Source of the DNA: Clostridiales bacterium
GTDB taxonomy: Bacteria > Bacillota > Clostridia > Christensenellales > Pumilibacteraceae
NCBI GenBank assembly: GCA_022508485.1
Contig: JAFLVD010000015.1
Coordinates: 5,218-45,622 of the forward strand
DNA length: 40,405 nucleotides
Reading direction: 5' to 3'
The position numbers and the translations under genes are program-made. Positions 15,334-22,696 of the stretch are shown here, piece after piece. Position 1 is the stretch's first letter. Each line of letters begins with the position of its first letter. The notes below the pieces were generated by a model. The model was not told the origin of the DNA. It did not search any database and worked only from the letters and a program-made list of their open reading frames with translations.

Positions 15334-15390
15334 CCTTTGAGGACTAAGGCGGATTCGGCGCGACTTTTTTATTTTCTCCCTACTTTTTTG

Positions 15391-15419
15391 TTGCAAAACG
15401 AATTTACGCGTGATATAAT
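15391..15419 (+). promoter_or_regulatory. Promoter of the riboswitch/antiporter transcript
   Basis: TTGCAA at 15391-15396, 17-base spacer, TATAAT at 15414-15419. The start falls near 15426, just before the aptamer. Confidence 0.82.
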
Positions 15420-15436
15420 GATAATACAAACTAATA

Positions 15437-15500
15437 AAGGGAATGAAGTTCTCCCTTAGACGCTCGACGTCTTAAACCGCTTTAACGCTGATGACTTCTG
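15437..15500 (+). ncRNA. Fluoride riboswitch aptamer (crcB motif)
   Basis: The order of conserved parts matches crcB RNAs. A first hairpin AAGGGAATGAAGTTCTCCCTT is followed by a variable hairpin AGACG/CGTCT, then TTAAACCGC, then CGCTGATGACTTCTG. The loop GAAGT at 15445-15449 is complementary to ACTTC at 15494-15498, the pseudoknot of the family. The same pieces occur in the Thermotoga petrophila aptamer I know. The aptamer 3' half is also the 5' arm of the terminator, so fluoride binding should allow read-through. The gene downstream is a cation:proton antiporter, a known class of fluoride-riboswitch target. The third stem is short here. Confidence 0.86.
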
Positions 15501-15533
15501 TGATTGTCTTGTCGCAGAATCATCGGCTTTTTT
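15487..15533 (+). terminator. Riboswitch-controlled terminator
   Basis: GCTGATGA, a bulged C and TTCTGTGA pair with TCGCAGAATCATCGGC, followed by six T. Its left arm overlaps the pseudoknot strand of the aptamer, so aptamer and terminator exclude each other. Confidence 0.85.
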
Positions 15534-15550
15534 CGTAAAAGGAGAAAAAT

Positions 15551-16801
15551 ATGTTACTTACCTCTTTTGCACTCATATTTCTCGTAGGGCTTAGCCTTGC
15601 CGCAATCTTTAAGGCGATAAAGCTACCGCGGATAATCGGAATGCTTGTCGGCGGCATAGTGCTCGGGCCGTACGTTCTCGACTTTTTGGACAGCTCGATA
15701 CTTAACATTTCCGCCGAGCTTAGGCAAATGGCGCTCGTCATTATTTTGATAAAGGCAGGGCTGTCGCTCAATCTCAAAGATTTAAAAAAAGTAGGCAGGC
15801 CCGCAATACTTATGGCGTTTTTGCCGGCCGCGTTCGAGATTGCGGCATGCGTCGTTTTTGCTCCGCTGTTATTAAAGGTAAGCTACGCGGAGGCGGCGGT
15901 TATGGGCGCGGTGCTCGGCGCCGTTTCCCCTGCCGTGGTCGTGCCGCGAATGGTACAGCTTATGGAAGAAAAGTACGGCACGGAAAAAGGCGTGCCGCAA
16001 ATGATTCTCGCAGGCTCGTCGCTCGACGACGTGTTTGTAATTGTGCTTTTCACCGCGTTTATAGGCATGGCGCAGGGTAACGGAGTAAGTGTACTCGACG
16101 TACTCAATATTCCGATTGCCATTGTGCTCGGAGTTCTGCTCGGCGCGGCGGTAGGGCTTGCGCTCTCCTGGCTGTTCGAAATCGCGGCGAATAAAAACCG
16201 CCCCATACGCAGCACCGTAAAGGCGATAATACTACTGGCGTTCGCGTTTGTGCTAATGACCGTCGAATCGCTGTTAAAGGGTATCGTATCGGTATCGGGG
16301 CTTCTCGCGGTTATGAGCATGGCGATAGCCGTGGCCATGAGGAGTAAACCCGAATCGAACGAAAAAATGCAGGGTAAGTTCGGCAAGCTTTGGCTTGCGG
16401 CGGAAGTGCTGCTGTTCGTGCTTGTCGGCGCGGCGGTGGATATTACGTACACCGTAAAAGCCGGCGGCTTCGCGATTCTGCTTATTTTTATTTGCCTATT
16501 CTTCCGATCGGCCGCCGTGTGGATATGTATGCTCGGCACAAAGCTAAACAAAAAAGAACGACTGTACTGCGTGCTTGCCTATCTTCCCAAAGCGACCGTG
16601 CAGGCGGCAATCGGCGGCGTGCCGCTAAGCCTCGGACTGGCGTGCGGAAACATCGTGCTGTCGGTCGCGGTGCTTTCCATTCTCATAACCGCACCGCTCG
16701 GCGCAATTCTCATGGACCTCACCTACAAAAAACTGCTTAAAAAAGAGGAACCCTCTTTGCCCGGCTCTCAACCGCTCGAACACAAATCAACCCCAAACTG
16801 A
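15551..16801 (+). CDS. Cation:proton antiporter (CPA family), 416 aa
   Basis: The product is very hydrophobic with about twelve helices from residue 1, beginning LTSFALIFLVGLSLAAIF and including a long GAVLGAVSPAVVVPRMV helix with the polar core residues of Na+/H+ exchanger-type transporters. SSLDDVFVIVLFTAF carries the Asp pair expected for cation exchange. It should move protons against Na+ or K+ across the cytoplasmic membrane. AAAAGGAG lies at good spacing before the ATG. A fluoride-type riboswitch controls it, so it probably helps cells survive fluoride, either directly or through proton and ion balance. The stop codon lies inside the stem of its own terminator. Confidence 0.88.
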   Translation: MLLTSFALIFLVGLSLAAIFKAIKLPRIIGMLVGGIVLGPYVLDFLDSSILNISAELRQMALVIILIKAGLSLNLKDLKKVGRPAILMAFLPAAFEIAACVVFAPLLLKVSYAEAAVMGAVLGAVSPAVVVPRMVQLMEEKYGTEKGVPQMILAGSSLDDVFVIVLFTAFIGMAQGNGVSVLDVLNIPIAIVLGVLLGAAVGLALSWLFEIAANKNRPIRSTVKAIILLAFAFVLMTVESLLKGIVSVSGLLAVMSMAIAVAMRSKPESNEKMQGKFGKLWLAAEVLLFVLVGAAVDITYTVKAGGFAILLIFICLFFRSAAVWICMLGTKLNKKERLYCVLAYLPKATVQAAIGGVPLSLGLACGNIVLSVAVLSILITAPLGAILMDLTYKKLLKKEEPSLPGSQPLEHKSTPN

Positions 16802-16842
16802 AAACTTTTTCAATTTTCAACAAAAGTTTTCAGTTTCTTTTC
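16795..16842 (+). terminator. Long A/T-rich terminator
   Basis: AAACTGAAAACTTTT at 16795-16809 pairs perfectly with AAAAGTTTTCAGTTT at 16823-16837, then TTCTTTTC. The TGA stop of the antiporter (16799-16801) lies in the left arm. Confidence 0.88.
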
Positions 16843-16891
16843 TACAAAAATCGACAAATTTCTTTTTTTATCGATAAAAGTCCCTATTTTC

Positions 16892-16920
16892 TTTACAAAT
16901 CGGGGTGTGGGTTTTATAAT
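16892..16920 (+). promoter_or_regulatory. Promoter of the large lipoprotein gene
   Basis: TTTACA at 16892-16897, 17-base spacer, TATAAT at 16915-16920. A leader of about 70 bases follows. Confidence 0.8.
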
Positions 16921-16999
16921 ATTAACAAGTAATATATTTTTCGACGCATTATATGTTTTCGTTCGATAGATACAACTGCATTAACGGAGGAAAAAATAA

Positions 17000-18709
17000 A
17001 TGAAGTCTTTGAAGATATTGCGGCGCTTATTTTTGATTGTAAGCGCCGCTTTTTCGTTTGCTGTTTTTGTAGCGTGCGCGGACGGCACAAACAAAAATAA
17101 CCGCGAAATTACGGGCGTATACGCATCCGACGTCTACGCTGTTTACGACGGTACGCCGCACTACATAACTATTTACGGCACAAAAAGCGGCGACGAAATT
17201 CTATATTCCGAGGACGGAATCGACTACATGACGATCTCACCCTCTTTCATTCTTCCGGGAAGCTACACCGTGTACTGCAAGATAAACCGCACGGGCTATA
17301 CAGAGCTTACCGTTTCCGCAAAAATAATAATCGATTACGCCGTGCTCGACGGGATTTCGGCGCCGGATATTACCGTGTTTTACGACGGCACGCCACACTC
17401 GATAACGCTGCAAGGTACAAAGGATAGCGACGCCGTAACCTACTCGACGGACGGCGAAAATTTTTCGCAAGTGCCGCCGTCGTTTACCGAAATCGGTCGT
17501 TACACCGTGTACTACTCGGTAGTGCGCGGCTACGAAGTGTTTCGGTCGTCGTGTACGATAACGATTCTTCCCGACGTAAGAGGTAGGTATTTTAACCGCT
17601 CGCAGGGGCTTATCGCCGTTCGAGACGACGGCGCTTATATAAATAATACATTAAAGGACTGCGAGATTTTCACGGACGGCTCGGGATTTATCGACGGCTT
17701 GCCCTTTTCGGTTTCGGGTGAAACGCTTACATACGGCGGAACGGAATTTACGAAAATTCCCGACGACGAATACGTTTACGAGCTTTGCGCCGAAAGACCG
17801 TTCGTTTATTATTACGCCGCAACCATGCCCGTTTTTTATTGCGCGGAAAACGGCGGCAAGCTTACAATCACGGCCGAAGCGGAAAACTGTACCGTATCGC
17901 TCGGCGGCGATACTCTGCTTTCCGTACAAAACGTCAACTACTGCGAAAATGCGGAAATAATAAGCTACGCGCCGCTTATCTTCGAGCAGACCTTCGAAAG
18001 CTCGGACGAGATAACGATTGTCGAGCTAACGCTTACTCGCCGCGCAATCAATCCGTTCGTTCCGCAAACGCTTTACGCGGTGTACGACGGCAAGCCGCAT
18101 ACTTTTGACTTCCCCGAGCGATTTTTCTTTCTCGACGGCGAAATCCACGAATACGTCGAATCCGGAACCTACACCGCGACGGCGGTATTCCTTTCGGACG
18201 AGTACTTACCGCTCGTAGCCGACTGCACGCTGAAAATAATACGAAATCTCGACGGACTGTACTTTTCGCCCGAGCGCGTGATTAAAATAGAAGACAACAA
18301 TGTATATTTTGACGGTGAGTGCGTGGGAAGTATAACCGCGTCGGATAACGGCGCTCTTATGTTCGACGGAATTGCGGTAACGCCGACCGACGACGGAATA
18401 GTGTACGACGGAATTAACTATACCGCAGTAAACTCCGACGTTTTCATTTTCCGAGTAAACGGTAAGACGGTCGGTCGTGCGGTGTTAGCAGACTCCGCCG
18501 CGAATATAACCGTCGTTTGGGACGGCGAAACGGCTACGTTATCGGACGACAACGGCGTTTTATTCGCCGTAACGCTCACCGGCCCGATTGAACTGTCCTA
18601 TCTCGGAAGAACTCTAAGCCCCTCGTCCGTCGGCGAACAAACCACGTATATTCTCGGCCTCGCCGAAATAAAAAGCGACGTGATTATCCTCGACTGCACG
18701 ACAAAATAA
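17000..18709 (+). CDS. Secreted lipoprotein with MBG-like repeats, 569 aa
   Basis: A signal peptide, KILRRLFLIVSAAFSFAV, ends at FVACAD, a lipobox-like site (Phe at -3 is unusual), so it is probably lipid-anchored outside the cell. The exported part has repeats of the 'YDGxPH' type: AVYDGTPHYITIYGTKSGDE (about 48), VFYDGTPHSITLQGTKDSD (about 127) and AVYDGKPHTFDF (about 355). Each is followed by a GSYTVY or GTYTA strand. These resemble MBG/Ig-like beta domains of Firmicute surface proteins. Between them lie two related segments that start GRYFNRSQG and GLYFSPERV. There is no anchor motif or enzyme signature. It has its own promoter and GGAGG site. Ligand unknown. Confidence 0.78.
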   Translation: MKSLKILRRLFLIVSAAFSFAVFVACADGTNKNNREITGVYASDVYAVYDGTPHYITIYGTKSGDEILYSEDGIDYMTISPSFILPGSYTVYCKINRTGYTELTVSAKIIIDYAVLDGISAPDITVFYDGTPHSITLQGTKDSDAVTYSTDGENFSQVPPSFTEIGRYTVYYSVVRGYEVFRSSCTITILPDVRGRYFNRSQGLIAVRDDGAYINNTLKDCEIFTDGSGFIDGLPFSVSGETLTYGGTEFTKIPDDEYVYELCAERPFVYYYAATMPVFYCAENGGKLTITAEAENCTVSLGGDTLLSVQNVNYCENAEIISYAPLIFEQTFESSDEITIVELTLTRRAINPFVPQTLYAVYDGKPHTFDFPERFFFLDGEIHEYVESGTYTATAVFLSDEYLPLVADCTLKIIRNLDGLYFSPERVIKIEDNNVYFDGECVGSITASDNGALMFDGIAVTPTDDGIVYDGINYTAVNSDVFIFRVNGKTVGRAVLADSAANITVVWDGETATLSDDNGVLFAVTLTGPIELSYLGRTLSPSSVGEQTTYILGLAEIKSDVIILDCTTK

Positions 18710-18732
18710 AAACGGCGCCCTAAAAGAGCGCC
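18704..18732 (-). terminator. Terminator of the small zinc-ribbon gene
   Basis: GGCGC at 18714-18718 pairs with GCGCC at 18728-18732. On the minus strand it is followed by GTTTTTATTTT. It lies between convergent genes and may serve the plus strand weakly. Confidence 0.65.
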
Positions 18733-18748
18733 TAATAAAAGACCCTAT

Positions 18749-19003
18749 TTATTTCCTGTCCTGAACGCGCGCGCATTCCTCGCAACGACCCAGCTCGTCG
18801 AGCGGAAGGACGGGAAGAGTTTTTTTAAGCTCGGTATAAATTACGCCGTTTGGAACGGTGTCGCAAAACCCCTCTTCTTCGATTACGGGGCTGTACCCCT
18901 TGTGTCCGCAGATAATGCAGGTGTTTATGTATTTTTTGGCGGAAGGATTCCAGCTTTCGAGATAAAGCGATTTTCCGCGCTTGGTATATTTACTGTGAGA
19001 CAT
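18749..19003 (-). CDS. Small zinc-ribbon protein, 84 aa
   Basis: Two Cys pairs, CIIC near 29 and CEEC near 74, suggest a zinc ribbon. The middle is GHKGYSPVIEEEGFCDTVPN. I do not recognise a named family, although similar short proteins occur in Clostridia. There is no signal peptide. GAGGTAATT precedes the ATG, and a promoter lies at 19094-19122. Such proteins often bind nucleic acid or a protein partner, but none can be named. Confidence 0.65.
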   Translation of the reverse strand: MSHSKYTKRGKSLYLESWNPSAKKYINTCIICGHKGYSPVIEEEGFCDTVPNGVIYTELKKTLPVLPLDELGRCEECARVQDRK

Positions 19004-19093
19004 AATTACCTCGTGAATTTAGGAAAATGGATTTTCTTTTCTATTTTTTAAGCCGATATTCTCCGTGCAGTCATCATCCCTAAATTCAATTAC

Positions 19094-19122
19094 TTTATAT
19101 CCGAAAAGACTGAATTTGTCAA
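19094..19122 (-). promoter_or_regulatory. Promoter of the zinc-ribbon gene
   Basis: On the minus strand, TTGACA (19122-19117), 17-base spacer, TATAAA (19099-19094). The leader is about 85 bases. Confidence 0.68.
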
Positions 19123-19174
19123 TAATTTTCGGAACAAATTCCTAAAACTACCAAAATACTCAAGATTTTTTCGA

Positions 19175-19204
19175 TAAAAATGAGGCGGTATTTAATACCA
19201 CCTC
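19175..19204 (-). terminator. Terminator of the 158-residue membrane protein gene
   Basis: On the minus strand, GAGGTGGTAT, loop TAA, ATACCGCCTC (one U-G pair), then ATTTTTATC. It lies about 50 bases after the stop at 19257. Confidence 0.82.
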
Positions 19205-19256
19205 TTTACGATATCCAATCGCCAACCGTAAATTATAATTCCGCATATAGCCGTTT

Positions 19257-19733
19257 CTACGCCAAAATCGCAAGCGCAATGAGATAGCAAATCAAAAAGC
19301 AAACTCCGGTTATTCCGACTGCGATTAAAATTTTAAACGCTATGTTTTTGACTTTTCTGAGGGCCAAAAGACAAAGCGCAAACGACAGACCGCCTATCGC
19401 CCCACCGAGCGCGCCGCCGACAATGGGAATAATTTCGCACAGCGGTACGGCGTTTCCCCAAATCATTACGAGAACAAAAGGAATAGCCGACAGAACATAC
19501 TCGTACCACTTGCAGGCAGGTGTTACGGCAATCGTTTCGGACCCGATTAACAATTGCGTCCCATGGAAAAAGTTTCCGCGCAGCTCGATGCGCTCGCCGT
19601 CCGCCGTCATGAATACGCTCTTACTGGGCTGCTCGAGCTTTTGTCCGCCTATGTACAAGCTCTTTTTGCCCGTCCAAGCGTTTTCGGTATAGGTAATCTC
19701 GCCCAACCTCTCGTGCTTGATAATACACTTCAT
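19257..19733 (-). CDS. Membrane protein with a soluble N-terminal beta domain, 158 aa
   Basis: Residues 1-70 are a soluble, beta-rich part (KHERLGEITYTENAWTGKKS). Three hydrophobic segments follow at about 80-97, 100-123 and 130-156 (PIVGGALGGAIGGLSFAL is glycine-rich). I know no named family. It has a GAGGTG site and its own promoter. It is divergent from an XRE-type regulator gene, and repeated sequences sit across both start regions, so the regulator probably controls it. Confidence 0.68.
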   Translation of the reverse strand: MKCIIKHERLGEITYTENAWTGKKSLYIGGQKLEQPSKSVFMTADGERIELRGNFFHGTQLLIGSETIAVTPACKWYEYVLSAIPFVLVMIWGNAVPLCEIIPIVGGALGGAIGGLSFALCLLALRKVKNIAFKILIAVGITGVCFLICYLIALAILA

Positions 19734-19770
19734 AAAAACACCTCGCTTATTATATAAAGTAAGTAGTTGT

Positions 19771-19873
19771 ACTAATATTTTCCTATATTGCGATTATATC
19801 AGATAAATATTAGTGAGTCAAGATATTTTACTAAAATTATAGTAAAATTTGTCTGATGGAGAAAAATATTAGT
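19771..19873. promoter_or_regulatory. Operator-like repeats between divergent genes
   Basis: ACTAATATTT at 19771-19780 occurs again inverted as AAATATTAGT at 19805-19814 and 19864-19873. Near 19825-19846 lies TTTTACTAAAATTATAGTAAAA, a close palindrome variant. The sites cover the membrane gene promoter and the regulator start. They are likely binding sites of the XRE protein next door. Confidence 0.55.
19793..19821 (-). promoter_or_regulatory. Promoter of the 158-residue membrane protein gene
   Basis: On the minus strand, TTGACT (19821-19816), 17-base spacer, TATAAT (19798-19793). One of the ACTAATATTT-like sites lies in the spacer. Confidence 0.8.
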
Positions 19874-20155
19874 ATGAATAGAATCAGGGAATTGCGCGAA
19901 GACCGAGACCTACGACAGATTGACGTTGCGCTTGCGACGGAAATCGATCAAAAAACGCTCTCAAACTACGAAACGGGAAAAACCAATCCTGACAGCTACG
20001 CTATTATACGGCTTGCCGATTTTTTCGGCGTTACTTGTGATTATCTTTTAGGGGTTTCGGAAAGGAATATTTACAACGCGTCGGACATTCTTAACGAGCT
20101 TGACGAAATCAAAAACCGAATCGACGGCATTAAAAAATTCTTAAATAAGGGATAG
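19874..20155 (+). CDS. XRE-family HTH regulator, 93 aa
   Basis: MNRIRELREDRDLRQIDVA, then ALATEIDQKTLSNYETGK, is a Cro/CI-type helix-turn-helix, and FFGVTCDYLLGVSE is the usual end of such domains. The last 25 residues (ILNELDEIKNRIDGIKKFL) form a short coiled coil, probably for dimerisation. ATG 19874 is chosen over 19856 because GGAG lies upstream of it and the domain then starts at residue 1. Divergent from the membrane protein gene, with repeated sites in between, so autoregulation plus control of the neighbour is likely. Confidence 0.86.
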   Translation: MNRIRELREDRDLRQIDVALATEIDQKTLSNYETGKTNPDSYAIIRLADFFGVTCDYLLGVSERNIYNASDILNELDEIKNRIDGIKKFLNKG

Positions 20156-20330
20156 ACCGCGCGCACTGCCATCTTATTCGCTATTACTAATTCCTTCCGA
20201 AAACAGATACCGTGAAGAAGTTAATAACTTATATCCATTCCTTTAACTTTCCCTCGCCGCGCTCGCATTCCTGCGAATATACCAAAACAAAGGACGCGCA
20301 CAAGGCGACTCTTTTATCTCATAACCGACA

Positions 20331-20381
20331 CGGACAAGATTGCCGCGAAAATCCGCGGCGGCCTTTGGCGCAAGCGCCAAG
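20331..20381 (-). repeat. tRNA-associated hairpin repeat beside tRNA-Arg
   Basis: On the minus strand the unit reads TTGGCGCTTGCGCC, AAAGGCCGCCGCG, GATTTT, CGCGGCAATCTTGTC. The core matches the units behind tRNA-Ser (30515 and 32211). The end, AATCTTGTC, copies the 3' arm of the tRNA-Arg gene that lies about 170 bases upstream on the same strand. The unit thus seems to carry the end of its own neighbouring tRNA. Confidence 0.55.
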
Positions 20382-20429
20382 CGGCAAAACAGCGTACCAA
20401 GCTACATTGATTATGGAACGAGTGATTTT

Positions 20430-20529
20430 AGATAAAAGATAAAAAATAAAAAATAAGAGATAATAATACAAAGCGGCGACGATATTATTCGCTCAATTCT
20501 TCATTTTTATCTATTATCTCTTATCTATT
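20430..20529. repeat. Imperfect inverted repeat of GATAA-like words
   Basis: The left arm 20430-20468 is made of words such as GATAAAAGATAAAAAATAA and AAGAGATAATA. The right arm 20504-20529 contains TATTATCTCTTATC. A hairpin GGCGC, GTCA, GCGCC follows at 20536-20549. No gene is credible between 20156 and 20553. The 76-codon frame at 20212 has no family and no ribosome site. Confidence 0.45.
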
Positions 20530-20553
20530 CATTTAGGCGCGTCAGCGCCGCTT

Positions 20554-20630
20554 TGGTACACCCGACAAGATTCGAACTTGCGACCCTCAGAATCGGAATC
20601 TGATACTCTATCCAGCTGAGCTACGGGTGC
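20554..20630 (-). tRNA. tRNA-Arg (anticodon CCG)
   Basis: On the minus strand GCACCCG pairs with CGGGTGT. The D-arm GCTCAGCTGGATAGAG, anticodon loop TTCCGAT and T-arm GTTCGAATC are all present. CCA is encoded. The anticodon CCG reads CGG codons. Confidence 0.95.
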
Positions 20631-20661
20631 TTAAGTGCCGCGAAAATTCACGGCACGATAA

Positions 20662-20690
20662 ATTCTACCACACCGACAATAAAAACTCAA
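20662..20690 (-). promoter_or_regulatory. tRNA-Arg promoter
   Basis: On the minus strand, TTGAGT (20690-20685), 17-base spacer, TAGAAT (20667-20662) with an extended TGG. A GTGCCG/CGGCAC hairpin lies between it and the tRNA. Confidence 0.65.
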
Positions 20691-20699
20691 TCGTTTTTG

Positions 20700-22580
20700 C
20701 TAATCTTTGTTAATTCCGCGCTTTACGGTAACGCCGGACTTATTTCCGCCCGACTTTTTAAGTATCGCACAAGCCTTATCGCGAACGGTTCCGCCGAAAA
20801 CTTTGCCGTCGAGCAAATTCACAAACTCGCCGCTCGGAAGCTCGGGACTGTATTCGCTGCCCGAATTATTCACGACGACGTACAACTCGCCCGACTCCGA
20901 CTTACGCTTATAGAACATAACGCCGTGCTCGGTGTCAATTCCCTTATATCTGCCGTGCGCAAAAATCTTCTTTTCGGCGGCGCGGATTTTACCGAGCTGT
21001 TTGTACCATTTTAGCAGATCGTTATCGACGTCGCCCCACGGGAAGCACTTTCTGTTAAACGGGTCCTCGAAGCCTTCCATGCCGACCTCGTCGCCGTAGT
21101 ACACGCACGGCACGCCGGGAAGAGTGTACTGCAAAACCGTCGCCATTTTAACAAGCTTAACCGCCGCTTTTTTATTTAATACATACGCGGTCGCCTTATC
21201 TTCGCGCGACTTTATCGGACCGTTGTCGCCGAGCACGGTCAAAAGCCTCGCGGTGTCGTGGTTGTCGAGCACGTTCATAAGGCTGTCGAGCGCGTGCTTG
21301 GGATAGTTGTTTATAACAAACCCGATTGTGTTATTGAGCTTATTGGAATCGCCGCAGCGCACGAAGTCGAGAATGTCCGCTTTAAACGGATAGTTGGTTA
21401 CGCTGTCCAGCTCGCCGCCCGACAAAAACTTGCGGCGCTCGCCGCCGACAATCATATTGGACGCGTCCATAAACACCTCGCCGTAAACGACGGCGTCGGG
21501 GTTTTCGCGCTTAGCCGCCTTTACGCAGTGCCCGATAAACCCGTCGGAAAGCTGCTCGCATACGTCGAGCCGCCAGCCTCCAAGTCCCATTCTCGTCCAG
21601 TACGCGATAACGCCCTCTTGACCGGTTACGAACTCGTCGAACACGGGGTTGGTATCGTCGGTGCTCGGCATGATGTCGATATTGTATCTGCAAGTGTATT
21701 CGTTTGGCCAAGAATTAAACTTGTACCAGCCGTAGTACGGCGACTTAACCGACTTGTACGCGCCCACGCTATCGTAAGAGCCGTGCTTATTAAAGTAAAT
21801 GCTGTCGTCGCCGGTATGCGAGAACACACCGTCGACAATGATTTTAATGCCGCGCCGTCCGGCCTTTTTGATAAGGTCTTTAAGGTCGTCCTCGGTGCCG
21901 AAGTCGGTGTCTATGCGCTTATAGTTGCCGACGTCGTACTTGTGGTTGGAATGTGCCTCGAAGATAGGCGTAAGGTAGATGCACGTTACGCCGAGGCTTT
22001 TAAGGTACGGAAGCTTTTTTGCGATACCTTTAAGGTTTCCGCCGAAAAAGTCGACGTTGTGAATCTTGCCCTCGCCGTCGGGAAGGTACTCGGGCACGCC
22101 GCCCCAGTCGTCGCGGTACACGGCGTACGGCTTGGTCTTTTTGCGCTCGCCGCCGATACAGAACCTGTCGGGAACAATCTCGTAAATGACGCCGCCGTCG
22201 ACAAACGTGGGCTTATACTCGTCGCTTGTAACAGTAAGCTGCCAGTCGCCGCCCTTGCCGAGCTGAGCATGAAGGTCGACGTCGCTGCCTACGCGGAAAA
22301 TCTGATCCTCGTTGGTAATCTCGAAGTGGTAAAAATACAAACCGGCGGAGGTAACCTTTATCGTAATCTTGTATGTATATTCGCCGTCCTCGTCCGAGTC
22401 GAGGTTCATGCGATACGAAACCGGGTCCTCGCCGTCCTTAGTGAGAACGAGAAAAACGTCGGCAGGGTTTTGCGGTCTCGTAAACTTGAGCGTGTACGAA
22501 ATAGGCTCGTCTACGACCGCCGCGCCGGTGGGCGTTTTGCACTTTTTGCAGTTGGGGAAGAATTTAACGACTTTGTTCAT
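20700..22580 (-). CDS. GH13 alpha-amylase/neopullulanase-type glycosidase, 626 aa
   Basis: The first 110 residues form a starch-binding-like beta domain (VFLVLTKDGEDPVSYRMNL). The GH13 barrel follows, with VDGVFSHTG, GGWRLDVCEQ (nucleophile Asp), YGEVF (acid Glu) and LDNHD (third Asp), in the order of family motifs. There is no signal peptide, so it acts inside the cell on glycogen or maltodextrin. A C-terminal beta domain (about 545-610) ends the protein. It is the last gene of the glgB-glgA-glgP set, separated from glgP by a stable hairpin. Debranching-like or neopullulanase activity fits the context, but the specificity is inferred. Confidence 0.9.
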   Translation of the reverse strand: MNKVVKFFPNCKKCKTPTGAAVVDEPISYTLKFTRPQNPADVFLVLTKDGEDPVSYRMNLDSDEDGEYTYKITIKVTSAGLYFYHFEITNEDQIFRVGSDVDLHAQLGKGGDWQLTVTSDEYKPTFVDGGVIYEIVPDRFCIGGERKKTKPYAVYRDDWGGVPEYLPDGEGKIHNVDFFGGNLKGIAKKLPYLKSLGVTCIYLTPIFEAHSNHKYDVGNYKRIDTDFGTEDDLKDLIKKAGRRGIKIIVDGVFSHTGDDSIYFNKHGSYDSVGAYKSVKSPYYGWYKFNSWPNEYTCRYNIDIMPSTDDTNPVFDEFVTGQEGVIAYWTRMGLGGWRLDVCEQLSDGFIGHCVKAAKRENPDAVVYGEVFMDASNMIVGGERRKFLSGGELDSVTNYPFKADILDFVRCGDSNKLNNTIGFVINNYPKHALDSLMNVLDNHDTARLLTVLGDNGPIKSREDKATAYVLNKKAAVKLVKMATVLQYTLPGVPCVYYGDEVGMEGFEDPFNRKCFPWGDVDNDLLKWYKQLGKIRAAEKKIFAHGRYKGIDTEHGVMFYKRKSESGELYVVVNNSGSEYSPELPSGEFVNLLDGKVFGGTVRDKACAILKKSGGNKSGVTVKRGINKD

Positions 22581-22652
22581 TTTACGTCTCCTATAAACGG
22601 CGCCGAGCGAAAAGCGTTAACTTAACGCACGGACTATGATTGATAATACAGT

Positions 22653-22678
22653 AACGCAGTCCGATATGGGACTGCGTT
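22653..22678. other. Stable hairpin between glgP and the GH13 gene
   Basis: AACGCAGTCC, loop GATATG, GGACTGCGTT: ten perfect pairs without a T-run on either strand. It may stabilise or separate the two parts of the operon mRNA rather than end it. Confidence 0.6.
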
Positions 22679-22696
22679 GTCTTTGGTCGATAACAA

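Noticed and set aside
19019-19138. Minus-strand frame ending KNRKENPFS
   Set aside because: It has no start codon after the preceding stop and contains the promoter of the zinc-ribbon gene; chance or an old remnant.
20212-20442. 76-codon plus-strand frame after the XRE gene
   Set aside because: It covers the repeat unit at 20331 and a GATAA-rich arm, has no ribosome site and no recognisable fold.
21258-22625. Plus-strand open frame of 455 codons opposite the GH13 gene
   Set aside because: Antisense shadow with Val/Arg/His-rich low-information sequence.
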